Both the position numbers and the translations under genes were made by a program. Of a stretch of DNA of 64,000 nt, positions 1 to 8,078 are shown in pieces. The DNA comes from Thermopolyspora sp044507605 (lineage in GTDB: Bacteria > Actinomycetota > Actinomycetes > Streptosporangiales > Streptosporangiaceae), in contig JBIQJI010000022.1 of the NCBI GenBank assembly GCA_044507605.1, positions 9,418 through 73,417 on the forward strand, in the 5' to 3' direction. Under the pieces are notes generated by a model. The model searched no databases. It was given only the letters and a program-made list of their open reading frames with translations, and was not told the origin of the DNA. The first letter of the stretch is position 1; each line of letters opens with the position of its first letter.

Positions 1-775
1 CGTCGACGACGAGCTGGCGGGCGAGGTCGGCGCACACCTCGGTGACCTTGCCCTCGAACTCGGTGAGGTCGGGCACGACGCCGGTGGCGCCGCTGGCGAG
101 CAGCAGCACGGTGTCGTTGGTGGACATGCAGCCGTCGGTGTCGATGCGGTCGAAGGTGACGGCGACGGCCTCGCGCAGCGTCTTGTCGAGCAGGTCGGCG
201 GGCACGTCGGCGTCGGTGGTGATGACGCACAGCATGGTGGCGAGGCCGGGGGCGAGCATGCCGGCTCCCTTGGCCATGCCGCCGACCATGTAGCCGCTCT
301 CGCCGCGCCGGAAAGCGATCTTGGAGACGGTGTCGGTGGTGCGGATGGCGTCGGCGGCGTGCAGCCCGCCGTCGCGGGACGCCTGCGCGACGGCCAGGGC
401 CACGCCGTCGAGCAGCTCGGGCATGGGCAGCCGCTCGCCGATCAGGCCCGTGGAGCAGATCGCGATCTCACCGGCGGAGTCGCCGAGCGCCTCGGCGGCC
501 TTCTCGGCGGTGGCGTGGGCGTCCTGGAAGCCGAGGGGGCCGGTGCAGGCGTTGGCCCCGCCGGAGTTGAGCACGACGGCCTTGACACGGCCGCCTTTCA
601 GCACCTGCTCCGACCAGAGCACGGGGGCGGCCTTGACCCGGTTGGCGGTGAACACGCCGGCGGCGGCGCGTGAGGGGCCTTCGTTGACGACGATGGCGAG
701 GTCGCGCGCGCCGGCGGGTTTGATGCCGGCCGCGACGCCCGCGGCGCTGAATCCGAGTGGGGCGGTGACGCTCAT
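1..775 (-). CDS. argJ: Glutamate N-acetyltransferase / amino-acid N-acetyltransferase ArgJ (3' end off the window)
   Basis: ArgJ moves the acetyl group from N-acetylornithine to glutamate, closing the cyclic arginine pathway in the cytoplasm; many ArgJ proteins also make N-acetylglutamate from acetyl-CoA. About 258 residues are present, starting MSVTAPLGFSAAGVAAGIKP. Typical ArgJ stretches follow: AVVLNSGGANACTG, then a conserved block around GGMAKGAGMLAPGLATMLC. The Thr-Met-Leu nucleophile region that is self-cleaved in the family lies further on and appears partly as the TDADVPADLL neighbourhood; the rest of the C-terminal chain runs off the left edge. The gene follows argC in the same direction after 55 bp, as in actinobacterial argCJBD operons. 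The identity is secure; whether the enzyme is mono- or bifunctional cannot be read from this fragment. Confidence 0.95.
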   Translation of the reverse strand, partial: MSVTAPLGFSAAGVAAGIKPAGARDLAIVVNEGPSRAAAGVFTANRVKAAPVLWSEQVLKGGRVKAVVLNSGGANACTGPLGFQDAHATAEKAAEALGDSAGEIAICSTGLIGERLPMPELLDGVALAVAQASRDGGLHAADAIRTTDTVSKIAFRRGESGYMVGGMAKGAGMLAPGLATMLCVITTDADVPADLLDKTLREAVAVTFDRIDTDGCMSTNDTVLLLASGATGVVPDLTEFEGKVTEVCADLARQLVVD

Positions 776-830
776 TTCGCACCTTCCAAGGTCCGCTTGG
801 CGATCGCTCGGTTGCTGCCGGTCCGCTGGC

Positions 831-1859
831 TCAAGGAGCTACTCCATTGCTGGGGAGGCCGAGGTCCTCGGGAAACCCGAGGGCGAGGTTGGCGCACTGG
901 ATCGCGCCGCCCGCCGTGCCTTTGGTGAGGTTGTCGATCGCGGCGACGGCCACCACCCGGCCGGCGCGCTCGTCGAGCGCGACCTGCACGACGGCGGTGT
1001 TGGCGCCGAGGGTCATCGAGGTGGCCGGCCACACGCCCTCGGGCAGCAGGCGCAGGAACGGCTCGTCCTTGACGGCCCGTTCGTACGTCTCGCGCAGCGC
1101 GGCGGCGGTGAGGCCGGGCGCGGCCGGGGCCACGCAGGTGGCGAGGATGCCGCGGCTCATCGGGACGAGCGTGGGGGTGAACGACACGGTGACAGGGCGG
1201 CCGGCCACCACGGAGAAGTTCTGCTCCATCTCGGGGGTGTGGCGGTGCACCCCGCCGACGCCGTAGGCGCTCACCGAGCCCATCACCTCGCTGCCCAGCA
1301 GGTGCGGCTTGAGCGAACGGCCGGCGCCGGAGGCGCCGCTGGCCGCGACGGCGACCACGTCGGGCTCGGCGACGCCGGCGGCCAGCGCCGGGAACATCGC
1401 CAGGCTGACGGCGGTGGGGTAGCAGCCGGGCACCGCGATGCGCCGGGCGCCCCGCAGCCGGTCGCGGTGGCCGGGCAGCTCGGGCAGGCCATAGGGCCAG
1501 GTGCCGGCGTGAGCGCCGCCGTAGAAGCGCTCCCAGGCGGCGGGTTCGGTGAGCCGGAAGTCGGCGCCGCAGTCGACGATCAGCGTGTCGTCGCCCAGCC
1601 GCTGGGCGAGCGCGGCGGACTGGCCGTGGGGCAGGGCGAGGAAGACCACGTCGTGCCCGGCCAGCGTTTCCGGGGTGGTCTCGGCGATGACGCGCTCCGC
1701 GAGCGGCGCCAGGTGCGGCTGGTGCTCGCCGAGCAGGGTGCCCGCGCTGGATCCGGCGGTGACCGCGCCTATCTCGATCTCGGGGTGGGACAGCAGCAGC
1801 CGCAGCAGCTCACCTCCGGCGTACCCGCTGGCACCGGCGATCGCCGCCCGCGTCGTCAT
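831..1859 (-). CDS. argC: N-acetyl-gamma-glutamyl-phosphate reductase ArgC
   Basis: ArgC reduces N-acetylglutamyl phosphate to the semialdehyde with NADPH, the third step of arginine synthesis. The 342-residue product begins MTTRAAIAGASGYAGGELLR, a Rossmann dinucleotide-binding start. It carries the catalytic cysteine in AVPGCYPTAVSLA and a conserved histidine region around GVHRHTPEMEQ. An in-frame extension to 1967 exists, but the start at 1859 has a good ribosome site (GAGGTG, 5 bases upstream) and matches the family N-terminus. It is the first visible gene of the arg operon. The AT-richer region above it, shared with a divergent acyl-CoA synthetase, holds a possible ArgR site. Confidence 0.96.
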   Translation of the reverse strand: MTTRAAIAGASGYAGGELLRLLLSHPEIEIGAVTAGSSAGTLLGEHQPHLAPLAERVIAETTPETLAGHDVVFLALPHGQSAALAQRLGDDTLIVDCGADFRLTEPAAWERFYGGAHAGTWPYGLPELPGHRDRLRGARRIAVPGCYPTAVSLAMFPALAAGVAEPDVVAVAASGASGAGRSLKPHLLGSEVMGSVSAYGVGGVHRHTPEMEQNFSVVAGRPVTVSFTPTLVPMSRGILATCVAPAAPGLTAAALRETYERAVKDEPFLRLLPEGVWPATSMTLGANTAVVQVALDERAGRVVAVAAIDNLTKGTAGGAIQCANLALGFPEDLGLPSNGVAP

Positions 1860-1959
1860 GCGTCCACCTCGTTCTTCCGCGTCCGTTCCCTGCGTGTGTT
1901 TTCCGGGTAGGTCTTCCAGGGTCGCTCTCTGGGGGTCTGCATCGCCTCGAACCGACCGT

Positions 1960-2025
1960 ATATTCATGCACTCTATCTCATGTTCTTACTAGACAGAGTA
2001 TGCGCCAAAAAGGATGATCATGCAA
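1960..2025 (-). promoter_or_regulatory. Candidate ARG box / argC promoter region
   Basis: This is the most AT-rich stretch between argC and the divergent acyl-CoA synthetase. It has two CATGCA cores, at 1965–1970 and 2019–2024, the first inside TATTCATGCA. ArgR operators in actinomycetes are AT-rich imperfect palindromes with TGCAT/ATTCA-like halves, and argC is the usual target. The match is by eye and partial, so this is a suggestion only. Confidence 0.35.
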
Positions 2026-2049
2026 GCGCCAATCTTCCTCTGGTCGCCA

Positions 2050-2065
2050 TACCAACCGGTCGGTA
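2050..2065. promoter_or_regulatory. TetR-type operator-like palindrome before the acyl-CoA synthetase
   Basis: TACCAACCGGTCGGTA is a 16-bp palindrome with one mismatched pair, centred on ACCGGT and 44 bases before the synthetase start. A further ACCGGT lies a few bases downstream. TetR-family regulators of fatty-acid genes often bind such sites. No TetR gene is visible nearby. Confidence 0.4.
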
Positions 2066-2108
2066 CCATGACCGGTGTCCGTCCTCGACCCGAGGAGTGC
2101 GCCCGCAC

Positions 2109-3806
2109 ATGACAGCTTCCCCCGCACCCTCCTCCGCCGGCACCGAGGCCGCTCTCACCGCGCCCGGTGGACTCTTCGAGATGGAGGAGGTGAACGTCCG
2201 CGGCACCACCATCCGCACCTGGAAGCACGCGCCCCCGACGTTCCGCGCCCTGCTGGAGGCGAGCCGCCACCACGGGGACAAGGAGTTCATCGTCTACGAG
2301 GACGAGCGGATCACCTTCGAGGAGCACTTCCGCCGGGCCGCGGCGCTCGCCCGCCGGCTGGCCGGAGAGTACGGCGTCGCCAGAGGCGACCGGGTGGCCA
2401 TCGCCATGCGCAACTATCCCGAGTGGATCGTCTCGTTCAGCGCCGTCCTGGCCATCGGCGCCGTGGCCGTGCCCCTCAACGCCTGGTGGACCCGGCAGGA
2501 ACTGCAGTACGGCCTGGCCGACTCCGGCGCCACAGTGGCGATCGTGGACGGCGAACGGGCGCAGCGCCTGGCCGATCAGCCCCTGGCGGCGCGGCTCATC
2601 GTCACCCGCCCCGGCGCGGCCGACCCGCCTCCCGGCGCCCGGCTCCTCGGCGACCTGCTCGGCGAGGCCACCGCCGGCGTCACGCTCCCGCCCGCCGACG
2701 TGCACCCCGACGACCCCGCCACCATCTTCTACACCTCCGGCACCACGGGCCGCCCGAAAGGCGCGTTGATCACGCAGCGCAACATCGGCCAGTCGCCCAT
2801 GAGCGTGGCCTACCTCATCATGCGCGGCCTGGCCCGCGCCGGCCACGACCCCCGCCGGGCGATCGGCGCGCGCCGGGTCACCCTCCTGACGGTGCCGCTG
2901 TTCCACGTCACCGGCAGCTTCGCGGTGATGACCACCGCCATGTTCGGCGGAGGCACCCTGGTCCTGATGTACCGCTGGGACGCGGGGCACGGCCTGCAGC
3001 TCATCGAGCGGGAACGGGTCACGGTGCTGAGCGGAGTCCCCACCAACGCCTGGCAGCTCCTCTCCCACCCCGACCTGCGCAAACGCGACATCTCCTCCCT
3101 CACCTCGATCGGCTACGGCGGCGCGCCCGCGCCACCGAAGCTACGCGAACGCATCGCCGAACTGCTGCCCGGCCGCACCCCCCTCAACGGATACGGCATG
3201 ACCGAGACCTCGGCCCTCACGATCGGCAACAGCGGGCCCGACTACGCCCGCAAACCGGGCAGCGTCGGCCTGCCGCTCGCCGTCGTCGACGTCAAGATCA
3301 CCGGCCCCGACGGCCGCGAGCTGCCCGTGGGCGAGGTCGGCGAGCTGTGCCTGCGCGGGCCCAACGTCATCGCCGGCTACTGGAACCGGCCCCAGGACAC
3401 CGCCGAGACGTTCACCGGCGGCTGGCTGCACACCGGCGACCTGGCCCGCGTCGACGACGAGGGATTCGTCTACATCGTCGACCGCGCCAAGGACATGGTG
3501 ATCCGCGGCGGCGAGAACGTGTACTGCGCCGAGGTCGAGGCCGCCCTGTTCGAGCATCCCGCGATCGACGACGCGGCGGTCATCGGCGTGCCCGACGACG
3601 AGCTCGGCGAGCAGGTCGGCGCCGTCGTGCGGATCGCCCCCGGCCGGACGGCGACGGCCGAGGAACTGCGAGACTTCCTGCGCGGCCGCATCGCCGCCTT
3701 CAAGGTGCCGGTCAGGTTCTGGTTCTACGAGCACGAGCTGCCGCGCAACCCCGGCGGCAAGATCCTCAAGACGCGGCTGCGCCGGGAGATCCTGGGCGGC
3801 CCCTGA
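2109..3806 (+). CDS. Class I adenylate-forming acyl-CoA synthetase
   Basis: The enzyme activates a carboxylic acid with ATP and joins it to coenzyme A; substrate chain length cannot be read from sequence. The 565-residue product has the family motifs in order: phosphate loop YTSGTTGRPKGALITQ (about residue 210), GYGMTETSAL (about 360), GELCLRGPNVIAGYWNRP, GWLHTGDLARVDDEGFVYIV (about 440), RGGENVY, and the C-terminal catalytic lysine in NPGGKILKTRLR. The frame is open further upstream, but the ATG at 2109 has GAGGAG 10 bases ahead and follows a palindromic operator-like site. It stands alone and is transcribed away from argC. A fatty-acid or aromatic-acid CoA ligase role is likely. Confidence 0.9.
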   Translation: MTASPAPSSAGTEAALTAPGGLFEMEEVNVRGTTIRTWKHAPPTFRALLEASRHHGDKEFIVYEDERITFEEHFRRAAALARRLAGEYGVARGDRVAIAMRNYPEWIVSFSAVLAIGAVAVPLNAWWTRQELQYGLADSGATVAIVDGERAQRLADQPLAARLIVTRPGAADPPPGARLLGDLLGEATAGVTLPPADVHPDDPATIFYTSGTTGRPKGALITQRNIGQSPMSVAYLIMRGLARAGHDPRRAIGARRVTLLTVPLFHVTGSFAVMTTAMFGGGTLVLMYRWDAGHGLQLIERERVTVLSGVPTNAWQLLSHPDLRKRDISSLTSIGYGGAPAPPKLRERIAELLPGRTPLNGYGMTETSALTIGNSGPDYARKPGSVGLPLAVVDVKITGPDGRELPVGEVGELCLRGPNVIAGYWNRPQDTAETFTGGWLHTGDLARVDDEGFVYIVDRAKDMVIRGGENVYCAEVEAALFEHPAIDDAAVIGVPDDELGEQVGAVVRIAPGRTATAEELRDFLRGRIAAFKVPVRFWFYEHELPRNPGGKILKTRLRREILGGP

Positions 3807-3834
3807 CCCCGAAGACGTGAAGAAGAGCCCGGCC

Positions 3835-3865
3835 GCGCCCGCCCGGGTGACACGCGGGCGGGCGC
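3835..3865. terminator. Bidirectional hairpin between convergent genes
   Basis: GCGCCCGCCCG (3835–3845) and its perfect complement (3855–3865) enclose a 9-base loop, between the stop codons of the convergent synthetase and MBL genes. There is no U-run, which is common for actinobacterial hairpins. Confidence 0.7.
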
Positions 3866-3917
3866 GACCGGAGACCAGGCCGGCCACCCCGCACCGGCGG
3901 CGCCGGGCGGCCGAAAC

Positions 3918-5054
3918 TCAGCGCGCGGGGGCCAGGGTCTGCCACCAGCCGTCCACGGCCGGAGGCTCGGCCACATCGATCCGCTGACCCACCCGCGGCA
4001 CGACGATCCGCGCGTCGCGCGCCTTGGCCTCGCGCCACAGCCGGTCGGCCGGCTCCACCCACGAATGCGTGGCCAGGTCGTACGTCGCCCAGTGGATGGG
4101 CAGCAGCAGCGACCCGCCGAGGTCGATGTGCGCGGCGACGGCCTGCTCGGGATTCATGTGGACATCCGGCCAGGCCGGACTATACGCCCCGATCGGCATG
4201 ATCGTCAGGTCGAAGGGGCCGTGCGCGGAACCGATGGTCTCGTAGCCGTTCCAGTAGCCGGAGTCGCCCCCGAAGAACACCTTGCGCTCCCGCCCGGCCA
4301 CCACCCACGAGCTCCACAAGGTGTCGTTGCGGCGCAGAGTACGGCCGGAGAAGTGCCGCGCGGCCGTCGCCACGAACCGCAGGCCCGCCACCTGCGCCTC
4401 CTCCTCCCAGTCCAGCTCGATGATGCGCTCGGCCGGCACCCGCCAGCGCTCCAGGTGCGCGCCGATGCCGAGCGGCACCAGGAACGGCGCCGACTGCAGG
4501 CGCGTCAGCGCCCGCACAGTGGCCAGATCGAGGTGGTCGTAGTGATCGTGGGAGATGACGATCGCGTCCACCGGCGGCAACGACTCGATCGGTGCCGGCA
4601 GCGGATGCAGGCGGCGCGGCCCGGCGAACGGCACCGGCGAGGTCCGGTCGCTCCACAGCGGGTCGAACAGCACCCGCCGGCCCTCGATCTCGGCCAGCAC
4701 CGTGGCATGGCCGTACCACAGCACGCCGACCCCGTCGGACGGAGGGCCGGTGTGGTCCGGCGTGCACAGCGGCACCGCGCCGCTCGGCCGACGCCGCTCC
4801 CGGCCCAGCACGAGCTCGCGCATGACGGCCGCCATCGTACCGGGCGGCACCACGTCGGGAGGCACCGGATTGCGGAACGCCTTGCCGGAGAACTGCGGGG
4901 ATCTGCGCATCCGCTCGGCCCTCGTGCCGACCGCCCGACCGCCGACCCGGCCACCGAGCTGCGCCGGCGTGTCCCGGAACGTCCATCCCGCCACGGCCGC
5001 GACCGCTCCCCCGGCGAGCAGCCGCAACATCTTCCTGTTTCCGGCCATGTCCAC
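3918..5054 (-). CDS. MBL-fold metal-dependent hydrolase (UlaG / NAPE-PLD-like)
   Basis: This is a metallo-beta-lactamase-fold protein of about 378 residues. The metal site SHDHYDHLDL (HxHxDH) is clear, as are WYGHATVLAEI before it, GGDSGYWNGYE in the middle and PIHWATYDLATHSW near the end. That arrangement is typical of NAPE-PLD/UlaG-type phosphodiesterases or lactonases. A short N-terminal hydrophobic stretch (LLAGGAVAAVAGWTF) suggests membrane attachment. GTG at 5054 is preferred because GGAAGGG lies 8 bases ahead; ATG at 5048 or 5081 are alternatives. The anti-sigma-type ATPase ends 42 bases upstream on the same strand, so co-transcription is possible. The substrate is unknown. Confidence 0.85.
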   Translation of the reverse strand: MDMAGNRKMLRLLAGGAVAAVAGWTFRDTPAQLGGRVGGRAVGTRAERMRRSPQFSGKAFRNPVPPDVVPPGTMAAVMRELVLGRERRRPSGAVPLCTPDHTGPPSDGVGVLWYGHATVLAEIEGRRVLFDPLWSDRTSPVPFAGPRRLHPLPAPIESLPPVDAIVISHDHYDHLDLATVRALTRLQSAPFLVPLGIGAHLERWRVPAERIIELDWEEEAQVAGLRFVATAARHFSGRTLRRNDTLWSSWVVAGRERKVFFGGDSGYWNGYETIGSAHGPFDLTIMPIGAYSPAWPDVHMNPEQAVAAHIDLGGSLLLPIHWATYDLATHSWVEPADRLWREAKARDARIVVPRVGQRIDVAEPPAVDGWWQTLAPAR

Positions 5055-5096
5055 AACACCCACCCTTCCGGCGTATACCATCCGAAAGTAAAGCGA

Positions 5097-5582
5097 TCAA
5101 GCAGACCCTGGTGTTCCCGGCCCGGAGAGTCCGACCTGACGTAGCCCCCGCCTCACCCTGGGCGATCGGGACGGCGCGGGCGGCCCGGCGTGCGGCGTCA
5201 GCAGGAACCACAGCAGGCAGTGCGGCGGCTCCTCGGCGAAGCCCCAGCGCGCCGACAGGGCCCGGATCAGGCGGATCCCCCGCCCCGACTCCGCCAGCGG
5301 GTCGGCCGAGGCCGCCACCGTCGGCACGGTCGCCGACCCCGAGTCGATGACCTCGATCATGAGGTCGCCCTGCCGCTCGACCAGGACGACGATCCCGATG
5401 ACCGCCGAATCTGTGTGCAGAACCGAGTTGCCGACGGCCTCCGACAGCAGTATCACCGCGTCGTCGAGACGGGGATGCTCCCCCACGACCTTCCGCAGCC
5501 ACCGCCTCGCCTCACCGGCGGCAAGCTCGGACGCCGGAAGGGTGAGACGCTCCAGCACCGTGTACTCAGGTGTCGTGCTCAT
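5097..5582 (-). CDS. ATP-binding anti-sigma-factor-type kinase domain protein (HATPase_c_2)
   Basis: The 161-residue protein is a stand-alone GHKL ATPase of the RsbW/SpoIIAB class, abundant in Streptomyces and relatives. These bind partner sigma or anti-anti-sigma factors, or act in spore and stress signalling. The N-box is LLSEAVGNSVLHT (about residues 45–57), the G1 region is VIDSGS, and the G2-like loop is ESGRGIRLIRALSARWG. The last 30 residues are proline/arginine-rich and probably disordered. No sigma factor or anti-anti-sigma partner lies next to it, so its pathway is open. Confidence 0.85.
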   Translation of the reverse strand: MSTTPEYTVLERLTLPASELAAGEARRWLRKVVGEHPRLDDAVILLSEAVGNSVLHTDSAVIGIVVLVERQGDLMIEVIDSGSATVPTVAASADPLAESGRGIRLIRALSARWGFAEEPPHCLLWFLLTPHAGPPAPSRSPRVRRGLRQVGLSGPGTPGSA

Positions 5583-5990
5583 CGATCGTGAAATCCTTCG
5601 TGGTCGGGGGGTCCCACGGGCCCCGCCGGCGTCCCCCGCGCCATCTCGCGCCCCACGCTCCGGCCATGGCCGTGGTGACCTGATTGCGCCACGACGCTAG
5701 AAACGCCACCCGGCCGCTGATGTCGCATCCGCGCCGCTTCCCGGAGGAACCACCCCCCTCCGCCCCATCCCGCCCGCTCCGCTTGCGCGAAGATGCCACA
5801 AAGTCCTGGTCGACACCGATTTCAAACGATTCCGATCATGCTGCGGGCGCGCAGCCGCCGGACCCGCGCTCCGCATGAGGGCTTGCACAAGGGCTTGATC
5901 GACTCTTTCGTGCAGATCGGCCCGCGGCCAGGGCGGACGAGCGCATTGGATCAAGGAGCGCCCCGACCGATCCGATCAAGGCAGGCGGCC
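5583..5990. other. Intergenic region with no supported gene
   Basis: About 400 bases lie between the anti-sigma-type ATPase (minus) and the methyltransferase relic (plus). It should hold the ATPase promoter. Open frames here have no recognisable product and no good ribosome site. I see no tRNA, strong hairpin or mobile-element end. Confidence 0.5.
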
Positions 5991-6794
5991 ATGGCAGACG
6001 AAGCGCACGGTTCGCCACCCGCCCCCCAAGATCGACCCCGCGGTGCCGCATTCGGCGCACATCTGGAACCACCGGCTCGGCGGCAAAAGACAACTATCCG
6101 TCCGATCGGCACGTCGGGGACCGGATCCGCGACTTCTTCCTCGACATCATCGACTCGGCGCCGGCCGGCCGCGCCTTCCTCGGCCACACCGTCCGCTACC
6201 TGGCCGGCGACGAGAGGATCCGGCAGTTCCCGGACATCGGCCCAGGCCCGCCCACCATCGACAACGCCCACGAGGCGGCCCATCGAGTCGCCCCCGGCCC
6301 GCGCATCGTCCGCGTCGACACCGATCCCCTGGTGCCGGCCCACGCCAAGGCCCTGCTGACCAGCATCCCGCCCGGCCGCACCGGCACATTCCGGCCGTCG
6401 TCCACGACCCCGGCGAAATCCTGCCCAAGGCCGCCGCCACCCTGGACTTCACCCGGCCCGCCGCCCTGATGCTCCTGGCGATCACCCGGTTCGTCCTCGA
6501 CGACGAAGAGGCCCGCTCCGTCGTGCGTCACCTGGTCGACGCCCTGCCCTCCGGCGGCTTCGTCGCGATCAGCCACGGCACCAACGAGAGCAGCACCGCG
6601 GCCTCCGACGCCGCCGTCGACACCTACGGCAAACCCCCACGGTGCTCCGCACCGCCGCCCAGATCGAGCATCTCCTCGACGGCCTGGACATCCTCCCCCA
6701 GGCGTCGTCACCTGCTCACACCGGCGCCCCGAAGCCACCCCTGGGGCCCGCCCCCGAAGTCCCGCACTACTGCGCCGCGGCCCGCAAGGCATGA
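5991..6794 (+). pseudogene. Frameshifted relic of a DUF574-type SAM-dependent methyltransferase
   Basis: Translated piecewise, this stretch reads as the actinomycete S-adenosylmethionine methyltransferase family PF04672 (DUF574). The start is MADEAHGSPPAP, then HSAHIWNHRLGGK, DNYPSDRHVGDRIRDFF, VRYLAGDERIRQFPDIG, HDPGEILPKAAATLDFTRPA, LPSGGFVAISHGTNE, and the end is EVPHYCAAARKA. These pieces sit in different frames. There is an extra C in the C-run near 6020–6026, an extra A in the A-run near 6085, a switch near 6386 and another near 6635, so no intact protein can be made. The SAM-site glycine motif is also degraded (PDIGPGPP). Intact relatives are about 270 residues and cytosolic. Confidence 0.85.
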
Positions 6795-6839
6795 CCCGCC
6801 CCGCCCCGTAGCCCTGCGGAACACGACGCCCGCCGACCA

Positions 6840-7130
6840 TCAGGCCTCGAACAGGTCCCTGGCCTCGTCGACCTGCACCGCCCTGCGAAGCCACACATCG
6901 AGCGTCGCCACGTCCTCGCAGCCCATCACACGCTCCCGCACCTCGGCCCCCACCCGCAAACCCCGAGCCTCCAACGCAACCAGAATCGCCTCGATACAGG
7001 CCTCGAGCCGGCCCTCGACTCTGCCCTCGAGCCGGCCCTCGACTCTGCCCTCGAGCCGGCCATCGGCGAAGATGCGGGCGGCCAAGTCTCCTGGGTAGCT
7101 CGACGTGTCCGTCGACATCAAAGCCCCCAT
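6840..7130 (-). CDS. Stand-alone C-terminal module of an Rpn-like protein (paralogue of the upstream gene's 3' part)
   Basis: The 96-residue product is a second copy of the C-terminal third of the gene at 7170–8078. Both share AL-M-S-x-DT-x-x-Y, then a linker rich in EGR repeats, then an ARGLRVGAEVRERV block and the CEDVATLDVWLRRA block, ending DLFE. The upstream nuclease-like domain is absent. It begins 39 bases after the full-length gene stops, on the same strand. Two starts are possible: ATG 7130, or ATG 7118, the Met equivalent to an internal Met of the long gene; GGGGGC lies 4 bases ahead of 7118. It may be a decaying duplicate. It may instead be a functional small protein like the short Rpn_S forms that restrain full-length Rpn nucleases. 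Expression is unproven. Confidence 0.6.
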   Translation of the reverse strand: MGALMSTDTSSYPGDLAARIFADGRLEGRVEGRLEGRVEGRLEACIEAILVALEARGLRVGAEVRERVMGCEDVATLDVWLRRAVQVDEARDLFEA

Positions 7131-7291
7131 TCAGCATGAGCGGTCTCGGCTTGGCCGCCCTACTCGCTATCAGAGGTTTTCGAACAGGTCCTTGGCCTCG
7201 GCGACGGTCATCGCCCGCCGAAGCCACACATCGAGCGTCGCCACGTCCTCGCAGCCCATCACACGCTCCCGCACCTCGGCCCCCACCCGCA
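6886..7291 (-). repeat. Direct repeat in the two Rpn-like 3' ends (6886–6958 and 7219–7291)
   Basis: Two 73-bp segments, 333 bp apart, are identical base for base. After one mismatch the match continues for about 14 more bases. They encode the same C-terminal module in the long and short genes. The linkers between are diverged, so the identity suggests recent duplication or gene conversion. Confidence 0.9.
7001..7061 (-). repeat. 24-bp in-frame tandem repeat in the short Rpn-like gene
   Basis: Two full 24-bp units (7001–7024, 7025–7048) and 13 bases of a third encode alternating EGRVEGRL octapeptides in the linker. Because the unit is a multiple of three, changes in copy number would lengthen or shorten the linker without a frameshift. 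Confidence 0.9.
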
Positions 7292-8078
7292 GACCCCGAG
7301 CCTCCAGCACATCCACGACCGCCTCGGCCTTGGCTTCGCGTCTGCCTTCCGCCCTGCCTTCCGCCTTGCCTTCGAGCTTGCCGTCGGCGGCTATTCTCTT
7401 CGCCAGGTCGCTTTGGTAGTGATACGTGTCCACGGACATCAGAGCCTTCATCTCCTTGCGGGCGGCTTCAGGAAGAGCCGCGTAGACGATGTCAGAGTAC
7501 AGTGTGGCGCGCTTCTGATCGACGATTCGCGCATCCATGAGCACGGTGAGTAGCGCCTTCAGGACCTGTGGCCCCTCAGGGTCCGCACCGTGCACGACGG
7601 CGGACATGACCGCCAGCTCGGGCAGCTCGGCCACGCGTCTGGGATCGGTGATGCACGGTATGACGTCGGGGCCGATGACCAGCGGAGTGAGGGTGAACCC
7701 GGGATGTCCCAGGTCGATCGGCCTGGCGCACCACTGGACCATGCTCCGGTCCGGGCACAGCACCAGGAGCATCGCCGGGCACTGCACCCGGGCGCGCAGT
7801 GCTGTGACGTAGACGGGCCAGCTCCACCGCTTGTCCTTGTCGCGGCCGAGCCGCACCTCGGTGACCACGGCCAGTTTCGGTCGCTGGTCTCGTTTCAGGA
7901 CCACGACGGAGTCGGCACGGTATTCGGTCGGGGTGGACTGGTTGAAGTCGACCGAGGCGATCTCGGCCTGCGCATACTCGGGCAGCGCCACGTTCAGGGC
8001 CTCGGCGAGCAAAGCGGGCACCAAAGCCGGCTGATTCAGGACAAGATGTATTAACAGTTCGTGACGTTTCGTTGACAC
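7170..8078 (-). CDS. Rpn/YadD-like PD-(D/E)XK putative nuclease
   Basis: The 302-residue protein resembles the Rpn (recombination-promoting nuclease) and YadD-type family. The N-terminal part (about 1–200) has a restriction-enzyme-like pattern: an acidic residue in YRADSVVVL, then VVTEVRLGRDKDKRWSWPVY about 15 residues later, where the family usually shows ExQ/K. A charged EGK/EGR linker follows (about 230–250), then a helical module ending CEDVATLDVWLRRAMTVAEA. GTG at 8078 is the only good start. An internal ATG at 7439, before SVDTYHYQ, has AAGGAG and GAAGG ahead and would yield an 89-residue C-terminal protein. A divergent HTH regulator lies 215 bp away. Nuclease activity is inferred, not shown. 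Confidence 0.65.
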   Translation of the reverse strand: MSTKRHELLIHLVLNQPALVPALLAEALNVALPEYAQAEIASVDFNQSTPTEYRADSVVVLKRDQRPKLAVVTEVRLGRDKDKRWSWPVYVTALRARVQCPAMLLVLCPDRSMVQWCARPIDLGHPGFTLTPLVIGPDVIPCITDPRRVAELPELAVMSAVVHGADPEGPQVLKALLTVLMDARIVDQKRATLYSDIVYAALPEAARKEMKALMSVDTYHYQSDLAKRIAADGKLEGKAEGRAEGRREAKAEAVVDVLEARGLRVGAEVRERVMGCEDVATLDVWLRRAMTVAEAKDLFENL

